From: Pseudomonadota bacterium
GTDB taxonomy: Bacteria; Pseudomonadota; Gammaproteobacteria; Burkholderiales; Burkholderiaceae_C
Direction: 5' to 3'
Assembly: GCA_018241985.1 (NCBI GenBank)
Contig: JAFECV010000173.1
Location: 1 to 5,448 of the forward strand
Length of the DNA: 5,448 nucleotides
The position numbers and the translations under genes are program-made. The notes below the pieces were generated by a model. The model had not been told where the DNA came from and searched no databases. It was given only the letters and a program-made list of their open reading frames with translations. Shown one piece after another: positions 1 to 5,002 of the stretch (the first letter of the stretch is position 1; each line of letters opens with the position of its first letter).

Positions 1-128
1 CGGATCACCTCGGGCGTGACCTCGTCGCTCTCGCCGAACCAGAACGCGAGCAGATCGGCACGGCCGAGGCCGGCGTTCGCGACTTCACGGATCTTGGAGG
101 CTTCGAGGTTCTGGATGGCTTGACGCAT
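1..128 (-). CDS. PLP-dependent aminotransferase, class I/II (N-terminal fragment)
   Basis: Only the first 42 codons are present; the gene leaves the window at its left edge. The visible peptide contains SKIREVANAGLGRADLL followed by FWFGESDEVTP. This is the typical opening of fold-type I aminotransferases of the aspartate/alanine aminotransferase-like group, in which an N-terminal segment precedes the substrate-contacting Gly-Glu-Ser/Pro-Asp stretch. Such enzymes move an amino group between an amino acid and a 2-oxoacid in the cytoplasm, using pyridoxal phosphate. The catalytic lysine and the PLP-binding aspartate lie outside the window, so substrate cannot be assigned. The start is the ATG whose complement is at 126-128, chosen because the conserved segment begins about ten residues later; no convincing ribosome binding site precedes it. 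It is divergent from the small secreted-protein gene to its right. The family call is fairly safe and the exact enzyme is unknown. Confidence 0.75.
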   Translation of the reverse strand, partial: MRQAIQNLEASKIREVANAGLGRADLLAFWFGESDEVTPEVI

Positions 129-268
129 GGCGAATGTTGTACCGCGAATTTGCCGGCGATGGTGGCCGAGGGTTGTCGCCGGGTCGGGTTCCCGAATCGG
201 CACGGGCATCGGTATCATCGTTCAACCTCGGCCAGACCTTCATACGTGCCGAGCAAAGGGAGGCCAAT
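129..268. promoter_or_regulatory. Divergent intergenic region, promoters not resolved
   Basis: This 140-base spacer separates the aminotransferase gene (minus) from the small secreted-protein gene (plus), so it should carry promoters for both. On the plus strand TATCAT at 213-218 matches five of six bases of a sigma-70 -10 box. The best -35 at usual spacing, TTCCCG at 189-194, is poor. I see no good promoter on the minus strand. A clear Shine-Dalgarno run, GGGAGG at 258-263, lies 5 bases before the ATG at 269. Confidence 0.3.
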
Positions 269-559
269 ATGAAGACCGCACCAACATTCCCGATCCTTGC
301 GACCTCGCGCGCCCGCATGCTGGCCGCGATGCTCTGCGCGCTCGCGCTGTTCGCGGCCGGCGCCGATGCGGCCGAGCGCAAGGCGAAGAGCGGCGACGCG
401 CAGCCCGCATCGGCCGCCAAGGCGCACAAGGCCAGGAAGGCCGGGCACGTCAAGTTCGAGAAGGGCGGCGGCGAAACCCGCGCCGAACGCGACCGACGTC
501 TGCAGCGCGAGTGCAAGGGACTGCCGAACGCCGGCGCCTGTCTCGGCTACGGCTCGTAA
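269..559 (+). CDS. Small basic secreted protein, two cysteines, unknown function
   Basis: The product is 96 residues. Residues 1 to about 35 form a signal peptide: a basic start (K2, R14, R16), a hydrophobic core at about 17-32 rich in Leu and Ala, and a likely signal peptidase I site near A32-D33-A34. The mature part of about 61 residues is rich in Lys, Arg and Ala. It ends in RECKGLPNAGACLGYGS, where C82 and C91 could form a disulfide in the periplasm. I recognise this tail from short hypothetical proteins of Burkholderiales, but know of no tested function. It is not PsiF, whose repeat motif is absent. The start at 269 is fixed by GGGAGG 5 bases upstream and by the signal peptide; an in-frame ATG at 134 would bury the signal. 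It converges on the substrate-binding protein gene. Confidence 0.75.
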   Translation: MKTAPTFPILATSRARMLAAMLCALALFAAGADAAERKAKSGDAQPASAAKAHKARKAGHVKFEKGGGETRAERDRRLQRECKGLPNAGACLGYGS

Positions 560-653
560 GCAAGCCGGAACCTGTTATCGCGCGCCGCGCGCGCAAGTCC
601 CTGGTATCGGGCGCCGCGCACGCAAGCCTGGCGCGGCTCAGCAAAGGCCCGAA
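560..653. other. Convergent intergenic spacer with imperfect direct repeat and GC-rich dyad
   Basis: This spacer lies between two convergent stop codons. It holds a 7-bp perfect inverted repeat, GCCGCGC at 613-619 and GCGCGGC at 631-637, with an 11-base loop. This could act as a stem-loop at the 3' ends but has no T-run on either side, so it is at best a weak or Rho-assisted terminator. An imperfect direct repeat overlaps it: 582-604 and 611-631, sharing 15 of their first 16 bases, 29 bases apart. Confidence 0.3.
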
Positions 654-1928
654 TCAGCCGGGGCGCACCATGCTGCAGTTCGTCGGCTGCTCCGCCTCGG
701 CGGCGCTCAAGTGCCGGATCACGCGAAAGCCGTAACCGGAACCCTCTTCGTCGAAACGCACGCCCGGCGCGCCGCGCCGCTCCATCAGCCCCACCACCAG
801 CGGCTGCTGGAACTGGTGGTCGGTGGCGCGCATGGTCCCGGTCTGCCTCGCGACCGTGACGCGGGCCTGTTCGAGCCGGTTCGCCACTGCAACGGCCTCC
901 AGCGTGCCCGCGCGCTCGATCGCCTGGGCCAGCGCCTGCATCATCGACTGCATGCGCAGCTGCACGTACTGATCGGCCGGCTTCGGGAAGCGCTTCTGGA
1001 ACGCGCGGTAGAACGCCTCGGCGGCGGTGCCGGGCTCGTTCGGCATCCACTCGGCGACCGCGACCACGCGGCCGACGCCGGCGTCGCCGATCGCGGCCGG
1101 CGCGCCGAGCGAGTTGCCGTAGAAGGTGTAGAAGCGCCCGTCGAACCCGACCTCGCGCGCCGCCTTCACGAGCAGCGTCAGGTCGTTCCCCCAGTTGCCG
1201 GTGATCACCGCCTGCGCGCCGCTGGCCTTGATCTTGGTGCAGTACGGAACGAAGTCCTTCACGCGGCCGAGCGGGTGCAGCTCGTCGCCGACGATCGCGA
1301 CATCGGGGCGCTGCACCCCGAGCTGGCGCCGCGCCTCGCGCAGCACCGCCTGGCCGAAGCTGTAGTCCTGGCCGATCAGGTAGACGCGCGAAAGCAGCCG
1401 GTCCTCCCGGATCACCTGCATCAGCGCGGCCATGCGCATGTTCGCGTCGGCGTCGAAGCGGAAATGCCAGAAGCTGCACTTCTCGTTGGTCAGCGCCGGA
1501 TCGACCGCGGCGTAGTTCAGGAACAGCACGCGCTGGTTCGGCGCGCGCTCGTTGTTCCGCTCGATCGCGTCGACCAGCGCGAGCGCGACCGCCGACGAGT
1601 TGCCCTGCAGCACGAAGCGCGCGCCGTCGTCGATCGCGGCGCGCAAGGCCGAGAGCGCCTGCTCGTTTTGCCCGGCGCTGTCGTAGCGCTTGAGCGCGAG
1701 CGGCCTCCTCGCGCCGGCGATCTTCACGCCGCCCTGCGCGTTGACGCGCTCGACCGCCCACAGCAGGTTGCGGTACACCGCCTCGCCCGCGTTCGCGAAC
1801 GGGCCGCTCAGGCCTTCGATCATCGCAAGGGGAATCGGCGCGCCCGGCGCCGTCTTCGCGCGGGCCAAGAGCGGCGCGCCTAGCGACGCCGCGGCGAAAT
1901 TCAAGAGCGTGCGGCGTTGAATATTCAT
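654..1928 (-). CDS. Periplasmic substrate-binding protein, branched-chain amino acid (Peripla_BP_6) type
   Basis: The 424-residue product looks like an ABC-importer receptor of the LivJ/LivK superfamily, which captures amino acids, urea or small aromatic acids in the periplasm. The N-terminus has QRRTLLN followed by a hydrophobic stretch and an Ala-Arg-Ala cleavage site near residue 24, resembling a twin-arginine (Tat) signal. Family hallmarks follow: PLAMIEGLSGPFANAG (33-48), which forms the ligand-binding hinge, and VNAQGGV (62-68). Further on are a YLIGQDYSFGQ segment and a GNWGNDL segment in the second lobe. The length is normal for the family. The start is the ATG at 1926-1928, with AAGG 10 bases upstream. 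No permease or ATPase gene flanks it, so in this window it is an orphan receptor. The ligand cannot be read from the sequence. The long plus-strand open frame across it is an antisense shadow. Confidence 0.85.
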   Translation of the reverse strand: MNIQRRTLLNFAAASLGAPLLARAKTAPGAPIPLAMIEGLSGPFANAGEAVYRNLLWAVERVNAQGGVKIAGARRPLALKRYDSAGQNEQALSALRAAIDDGARFVLQGNSSAVALALVDAIERNNERAPNQRVLFLNYAAVDPALTNEKCSFWHFRFDADANMRMAALMQVIREDRLLSRVYLIGQDYSFGQAVLREARRQLGVQRPDVAIVGDELHPLGRVKDFVPYCTKIKASGAQAVITGNWGNDLTLLVKAAREVGFDGRFYTFYGNSLGAPAAIGDAGVGRVVAVAEWMPNEPGTAAEAFYRAFQKRFPKPADQYVQLRMQSMMQALAQAIERAGTLEAVAVANRLEQARVTVARQTGTMRATDHQFQQPLVVGLMERRGAPGVRFDEEGSGYGFRVIRHLSAAEAEQPTNCSMVRPG

Positions 1929-1939
1929 GGGGACTCGGC

Positions 1940-1967
1940 CTTGAAAATGCCGCTGCGGCACCGAGAT
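1940..1967 (+). promoter_or_regulatory. Candidate sigma-32 (heat-shock) promoter for hsp20
   Basis: CTTGAAA at 1940-1946 is an exact match to the -35 element used by RpoH in proteobacteria. It faces the hsp20 gene. After a 14-base spacer the -10 region CCGAGAT (1961-1967) only loosely resembles the expected CCCCAT-type box. A start near 1975 would give a leader of about 48 bases before the ATG at 2023. The exact -35 and the heat-shock gene downstream favour it; the weak -10 keeps the call tentative. The element sits in the leader of the divergent substrate-binding protein gene. Confidence 0.45.
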
Positions 1968-2022
1968 GCGTGCCATGCGGCGATCAGCTTTTGAACGCCG
2001 CGCAGTGTACAAGGAGTTCCCC

Positions 2023-2388
2023 ATGCTATTTGCCCCCGCCGCGGCGCTGCGCCGCACCGTCTCCACGCCGAGCTTCGACCGCTTCTTCGAACAGGCCCTG
2101 TCCGGCGCGCGCCCGTTCGGCGCCTCGTTCGCGCAGGACGAAAAATCGGTCACGCTGAGCTTCGATCTGCCGGGCGTCACCAAGGAACAGCTCGCGATCG
2201 GCATCGAAGGCAACCTGGTCCGCATCGAGTCGACCGAGGGCGCGCCGCGCCGCTACAAGCTCGCGTACGAGCTGCCGCAGGACATCGACGTCGCCGCCAG
2301 CGACGCGAAGCTGGAAAACGGCGTGCTGACGCTGAAACTCGCCAAGCAGGTGCCGCCGAGCCGCGTGACGCAGTTGGCCATCAACTGA
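2023..2388 (+). CDS. Small heat shock protein, Hsp20/alpha-crystallin family
   Basis: This 121-residue cytoplasmic, ATP-independent chaperone holds unfolding proteins until Hsp70/ClpB can refold them. The N-terminal arm (1-36) includes a PSFDRFFEQAL helix. The alpha-crystallin domain runs from about 37 to 108. SVTLSFDLPGVTKEQLAI (42-59) is the family's opening strand pair, and LENGVLTLKLAK (97-108) contains the diagnostic Gly-Val-Leu-x-Leu. The C-terminal tail LAI (118-120) fits the I/V/L-x-I/V/L motif that docks subunits into oligomers. The strand connecting loop around 68-85 (from ESTEGAPRR to YELP) is much shorter than in typical bacterial Hsp20s, and the protein is shorter than the usual 140-160 residues. 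The start at 2023 has AAGGAG at 2011-2016, 6 bases upstream, and is preferred to an in-frame ATG at 1966. It stands alone and converges on tsaD. Confidence 0.9.
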   Translation: MLFAPAAALRRTVSTPSFDRFFEQALSGARPFGASFAQDEKSVTLSFDLPGVTKEQLAIGIEGNLVRIESTEGAPRRYKLAYELPQDIDVAASDAKLENGVLTLKLAKQVPPSRVTQLAIN

Positions 2389-2405
2389 TTTGCTACTGAA
2401 TCGAT

Positions 2406-2440
2406 AGCTGCCGGCCAGCGTTCCGCGCAGGCTGGCGGCT
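2406..2440. terminator. Bidirectional stem-loop between hsp20 and tsaD
   Basis: Positions 2406-2420 pair with 2426-2440 around the 5-base loop TTCCG. The stem has 15 positions: 12 Watson-Crick pairs, two G-U pairs as read on the plus strand, and one A-A mismatch. It starts 17 bases after the hsp20 stop and lies 4 bases beyond the tsaD stop, so it can serve both converging genes. The plus-side flank CATTTC has only a short T run, and the minus-side flank is also T-poor. It is therefore not a textbook intrinsic terminator, though the stem is far stronger than its surroundings. Confidence 0.6.
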
Positions 2441-2444
2441 CATT

Positions 2445-3497
2445 TCATGCCGATTCGTTGAGCGCGGCCAGCGGCCAGCGCGGCTTCACGTCGAACGCGT
2501 AGGCGCGGTTCGCCGACTGCACGCCGGCGGCGAGGCGCATCGCCGCGGCGAGCGCGATCATCGCGCCGTTGTCGGTGCAGAGTTGAAGCTCCGGGTAGTG
2601 CACGCGCACGCCGGCGCGCGCGCAGGCGGCGTCCAGCCTGCGGCGCAGCACGCGGTTCGCACCGACGCCGCCGGCGACGACGAGCCGATCGAGTCCGGTG
2701 CGGCGCAGCGCCGCGAGCGACTTCGCGACCAGCACCTCGACGATCGCGGCCTCGGTCGACGCGGCGAGATCCGCGCGCCGCGCTTCGAGCTCGCTGCCGA
2801 GCTTCTTCGCCTGCACCAGCACCGCGGTCTTGAGGCCGGCGAACGAGAAATCCAGCGTCTGGCTGCGCAGCAGCGGGCGCGGCAGCTTGAACGCGGCGGC
2901 GTCGCCCTGCTCGGCCAGCCGGGCCAGCGCCGGCCCGCCGGGGTAGCCGAGGCCGAGCAGCTTGGCCGACTTGTCGAACGCCTCGCCGGCCGCGTCGTCG
3001 ACCGTTTCGCCGAGCAGTTCGTAGCGGCCGACGCCCGCCACCTGCATCAGCTGCGTGTGCCCGCCCGACACCAGCAGCGCGACGAACGGGAACCGCGGCG
3101 GATCGGCGCCGAGGAACGGCGACAGCAGATGCCCTTCGAGGTGGTGCACGCCGAGCACCGGCCGCTCGAGCGCCGCGCCCAGGGCGCAGGCCACGCCGGC
3201 GCCGACCAGCAGCGCGCCGGCCAGCCCGGGCCCGCGCGTGTACGCGACCACGTCGACCTCGGCGAGCGTCTGCCCGGCCTCGGCCAGCACCTGCCGCGCG
3301 AGCGGCAGCACGCGCCGGATATGGTCGCGGCTGGCAAGCTCGGGCACCACGCCGCCGTACGCCTCGTGCATCGCGACCTGGCTGTGCAGCGCATGCGCGC
3401 ACAGCCGCGGCGTACCGGCCCCTTGCGTGCGCACCAGCGCGACGCCGGTCTCGTCGCAGGAGGATTCGATGCCGAGCACCAGCAGGTCGGTTGCCAT
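2445..3497 (-). CDS. tsaD: tRNA N6-adenosine threonylcarbamoyltransferase TsaD
   Basis: TsaD (formerly Gcp/YgjD) transfers the threonylcarbamoyl group from threonylcarbamoyl-AMP to A37 of tRNAs reading ANN codons. In bacteria it works with TsaB and TsaE after TsaC makes the intermediate. The 350 residues match the family's usual length. [14 protein letters not shown] (8-21) is the ASKHA-fold phosphate loop. HHLEGH (118-123) supplies the metal-binding His pair H119 and H123, and D309 in [10 protein letters not shown] is the third metal ligand. LVSGGHTQL (142-150), [13 protein letters not shown] (164-176), YPGGP (185-189) and VAGGVGAN (274-281) are all intact. The start is the ATG at 3495-3497, right before the conserved first strand; no proper Shine-Dalgarno precedes it. 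It lies 18 bases downstream of rcnR on the same strand, so co-transcription or translational coupling is likely. The overlapping long plus-strand frame is an antisense shadow. Confidence 0.97.
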   Translation of the reverse strand: MATDLLVLGIESSCDETGVALVRTQGAGTPRLCAHALHSQVAMHEAYGGVVPELASRDHIRRVLPLARQVLAEAGQTLAEVDVVAYTRGPGLAGALLVGAGVACALGAALERPVLGVHHLEGHLLSPFLGADPPRFPFVALLVSGGHTQLMQVAGVGRYELLGETVDDAAGEAFDKSAKLLGLGYPGGPALARLAEQGDAAAFKLPRPLLRSQTLDFSFAGLKTAVLVQAKKLGSELEARRADLAASTEAAIVEVLVAKSLAALRRTGLDRLVVAGGVGANRVLRRRLDAACARAGVRVHYPELQLCTDNGAMIALAAAMRLAAGVQSANRAYAFDVKPRWPLAALNESA

Positions 3498-3515
3498 GGC
3501 ACGAAGTCTAGGCTC

Positions 3516-3788
3516 TTACTTCAAATAGGACTTGATGACTTGCAGCACCACGCCCAGCTCCTGCTCGCGCGTGGCGAGATGCGGCTCCCGCACCATGTGA
3601 TCGACGAGGTGGCCTTCGATCACCGCGGCCATCAGGCCGTTCACCGCGCCGCGGATCGCCGCGATCTGCTGCAGCACCGCGTCGCAGTCGCCGTCCTGCT
3701 CCAGTTGCCGCTCGAGCGCCGCCGCCTGGCCCTGGATGCGCCGCACGCGCGCCAGCAGCTTCGCCTTGTCCCGGATCGTGTGCGCCAT
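3516..3788 (-). CDS. rcnR: Ni/Co-responsive transcriptional repressor RcnR (CsoR/RcnR family)
   Basis: This 90-residue all-helical repressor has the length of E. coli RcnR and closely resembles it. The N-terminus AHTIRDKAKLLAR and the central run LQQIAAIRGAVNGLM (39-53), followed by VIEGHL, are nearly the same as I recall for that protein. The four RcnR metal ligands are all present: H3, C35, H60 and H64. H3 and H64 separate RcnR from copper sensors (CsoR) and formaldehyde sensors (FrmR) of the same fold. Without metal the tetramer binds a TACT-Gn-AGTA operator; Ni(II) or Co(II) weakens binding. The ATG at 3786-3788 places His at position 3, so the 22-codon upstream extension to 3854, which would cross the operator, is rejected. 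It is divergent from rcnA, whose spacer carries the expected operator, and is followed by tsaD. Confidence 0.93.
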   Translation of the reverse strand: MAHTIRDKAKLLARVRRIQGQAAALERQLEQDGDCDAVLQQIAAIRGAVNGLMAAVIEGHLVDHMVREPHLATREQELGVVLQVIKSYLK

Positions 3789-3818
3789 CGCCAAGTCTTT
3801 CGCGGTTTCGTTTCGGGG

Positions 3819-3848
3819 TTGCGGAACTATACTCCACCCCAGTATATT
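3819..3848 (+). promoter_or_regulatory. Candidate sigma-70 promoter for rcnA
   Basis: TTGCGG at 3819-3824 keeps the TTG of a -35 box. An 18-base spacer leads to TATATT at 3843-3848, five of six bases of a -10 box. The start would be near 3855, giving a leader of about 64 bases before the rcnA ATG at 3919. The RcnR operator fills the spacer and overlaps the -10, so a bound repressor would block RNA polymerase. TATACT at 3828-3833 is an alternative -10, but its -35 is worse. Confidence 0.5.
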
Positions 3849-3854
3849 GGTCAT
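3826..3854 (-). promoter_or_regulatory. Candidate sigma-70 promoter for rcnR
   Basis: On the minus strand ATGACC (3849-3854) matches four of six bases of a -35 box. After 17 bases comes TATAGT (3826-3831), which matches four to five bases of a -10 box. Transcription would start near 3819, leaving a leader of about 31 bases before the rcnR ATG. The RcnR operator covers the -10 and most of the spacer, as expected for autorepression. Confidence 0.5.
3828..3846. promoter_or_regulatory. RcnR operator (TACT-C-rich spacer-AGTA dyad)
   Basis: The sequence TATACTCCACCCCAGTATA is a 6-bp perfect inverted repeat around a 7-base spacer that is all C except one A. E. coli RcnR recognises TACT and AGTA half-sites flanking a G/C tract of the same length. 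The site is exactly where expected, between the divergent rcnR and rcnA genes and overlapping the best promoters for both. Only one copy is visible, whereas E. coli has two. The single A in the C tract (T on the other strand) departs from a pure G tract. Confidence 0.82.
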
Positions 3855-3918
3855 GGGCGCTACCGCTGGACCCGACCGTGTCCGCCGGCGCGGCCGCCCT
3901 CACGATCCCGCACGACCG

Positions 3919-4788
3919 ATGACCGACCTCACCACGCTGTTGCAGCAGCCGCATTCCTGGCTGTTCGTGCCGAGCGCGATCCTGCTCGGTGCGCTGCACG
4001 GGCTCGAGCCTGGTCACTCGAAGACGATGATGGCGGCGTTCATCGTCGCGGTCCGCGGCACGCTGGCGCAGGCGGTGCTGCTCGGCCTCGCGGCGACGGT
4101 GTCGCACACCGCCGTGGTCTGGGCGGTGGCGATGGCGGGCCTGTATTTCGGCAGCCACTGGAACGCCGAGGCCGGCGAGCCGTATTTCCAGATCGCGTCG
4201 GCCGTGCTGATCATCGGCGTCGCGCTATGGATGCTGTGGCGCACCGCGCGCGGCGGTCGCCCGCAACCGGCGCACCGTCACACGCACGGCGAGCACCACC
4301 ACGATCATGAGCATCACGACCATGACCACGGTCACGGCCACAACCACGATCACGACGATCCGCACCCGGCGGCGGACGCAACCGATCCGCATCCGGCGGA
4401 GGCGTCGCATGCCGACGCGCACGCGCGCGGCCATGCCGATGCCATCGAGCGCCGCTTCGCCGATCGGCAGGCCAGCACCGGGCAGATCGTCGCGTTCGGC
4501 CTGACCGGCGGCCTGGTGCCCTGTCCGGCCGCGATCACCGTGCTGCTGCTGTGCCTGCAATTGAAGCGCGTCACGCTCGGCGCGACGCTGGTGCTGTCGT
4601 TCAGCGTCGGCCTCGCGCTGACGCTGGTCGCATCCGGCGCGCTGGCCGCGCTCGGCGTCAGGCATGTCCAGCGGCGCTGGCGCGGCTTCGGCGCGTTCGC
4701 GCGGCGCGCGCCCTACCTGTCGGCCGCGCTGATCACCTGCGTCGGGCTGGTCATCGGCTTCCAGGGACTGCGCGCGCTCGGGGTGTAG
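3919..4788 (+). CDS. rcnA: Nickel/cobalt efflux permease RcnA
   Basis: This inner-membrane exporter lowers cytoplasmic Ni(II) and Co(II). The 289 residues align well with what I recall of E. coli RcnA (about 274). MTDLTTLLQQPHSWLFVPSAI opens the protein and includes the first membrane segment. ALHGLEPGHSKTMMAAF (25-41) holds the conserved His and acidic residues of the NiCoT/RcnA family. LAATVSHTAVVW (57-68) and the helix at about 91-107 follow. A cytosolic-type loop (119-172) carries 20 histidines interspersed with Asp, and is followed by the ERRF segment. LTGGLVPCPAAITVLLLCLQ (195-214) and LVLSFSVGLALTLV (224-237) are family signatures, with a last helix at about 267-284. The start at 3919 matches the E. 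coli N-terminus although no Shine-Dalgarno is seen. An in-frame ATG at 3853 is less likely. The gene is divergent from rcnR and controlled through the shared operator. Confidence 0.95.
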   Translation: MTDLTTLLQQPHSWLFVPSAILLGALHGLEPGHSKTMMAAFIVAVRGTLAQAVLLGLAATVSHTAVVWAVAMAGLYFGSHWNAEAGEPYFQIASAVLIIGVALWMLWRTARGGRPQPAHRHTHGEHHHDHEHHDHDHGHGHNHDHDDPHPAADATDPHPAEASHADAHARGHADAIERRFADRQASTGQIVAFGLTGGLVPCPAAITVLLLCLQLKRVTLGATLVLSFSVGLALTLVASGALAALGVRHVQRRWRGFGAFARRAPYLSAALITCVGLVIGFQGLRALGV

Positions 4789-4828
4789 CGCCACCGAGCG
4801 GCGGTGCCAGCACGGCGCCGCGCAACCG

Positions 4829-4871
4829 GCACCCGCGCACCGTTCGCGTGCGTTGCACCAGCGCTGCACCA
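4829..4871. promoter_or_regulatory. Candidate NtrC-type enhancer upstream of nirB
   Basis: Four same-orientation GCACC half-sites lie at 4829, 4837, 4855 and 4866. The one at 4837 forms a dyad, GCACCGTTCGCGTGC (4837-4851), which matches nine of ten bases of the NtrC core GCACC-N5-GGTGC. The last two sites form an 11-base-period direct repeat, TTGCACCAGCGCTGCACCAA (4853-4872). The cluster lies about 140-185 bases upstream of the start predicted from the sigma-54 element, a usual distance for an enhancer. The dyad match is visible in the sequence; the identity of the protein is inferred. Confidence 0.5.
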
Positions 4872-4896
4872 ACAAGGCCGGCGCCCTGCCCCGTTG

Positions 4897-4922
4897 TCGC
4901 GCCCGTTCGCGCCATTCGCGCC
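4897..4922. repeat. Three phased TCGCGCC repeats
   Basis: The heptamer TCGCGCC occurs at 4897-4903, 4907-4913 and 4916-4922, at steps of 10 and 9 bases, close to one helical turn. It lies between the GCACC cluster and the sigma-54 promoter of nirB. It may be a binding site for an unidentified regulator, or a by-product of the GC-rich composition. Confidence 0.4.
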
Positions 4923-4986
4923 GGTTTCTCGCATCCGTTTCCTATGACCGGCCACCCAGCAGCGGCCATGCCCTACCGCGGCGCCT

Positions 4987-5002
4987 TGGCACGCTTTTCG
5001 CA
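4987..5002 (+). promoter_or_regulatory. Sigma-54 (RpoN) promoter of nirB
   Basis: TGGCACGCTTTTCGCA matches the RpoN consensus TGGCACG-N4-TTGCW at all positions but one. The -24 element TGGCACG is exact, the -12 element is TCGCA, and the invariant GG (4988-4989) and GC (5000-5001) are the required 10 bases apart. The start would be near 5013, giving a leader of about 26 bases that contains the ribosome binding site GGAGG at 5026-5030. Sigma-54 promoters need an ATP-hydrolysing enhancer-binding protein; the upstream GCACC cluster points to NtrC. Confidence 0.78.

Noticed and set aside
547..1761. Minus-strand open frame of 404 codons overlapping the substrate-binding protein gene
   Set aside because: It is a shifted frame of the same strand with Arg/Gly-rich composition and no signal peptide or motif; the true frame carries the receptor fold.
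297..1883. Long plus-strand open frame of 528 codons
   Set aside because: It runs antisense to the substrate-binding protein gene and in another frame of the small secreted-protein gene. Its product is low-complexity Arg/Ala/His-rich sequence with no domain, as expected when stops are rare in high-GC DNA.
1966..2022. In-frame upstream start for Hsp20 adding 19 residues
   Set aside because: It has no ribosome binding site and would place the strong AAGGAG inside the coding region; the ATG at 2023 has ideal spacing to it.
2583..4310. Long plus-strand open frame of 575 codons
   Set aside because: It spans tsaD and rcnR in antisense and the early part of rcnA in the wrong frame. The recognised genes keep exact family motifs, and this frame has none.
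4273..4352. Repeated CAC/GAC-rich stretch resembling a tandem repeat
   Set aside because: It is the coding sequence of the RcnA His/Asp loop; units are irregular in length and order, so it is codon-driven low complexity.
4792..4806. Small hairpin CACCG-AGCGG-CGGTG just after rcnA
   Set aside because: A 5-bp stem without a T-run is expected often in this composition, so I do not call it a terminator.
4873..4986. IHF site between the enhancer and the sigma-54 promoter
   Set aside because: I looked for the WATCAA-N4-TTR pattern expected at many such promoters and saw nothing close; the stretch is too GC-rich.
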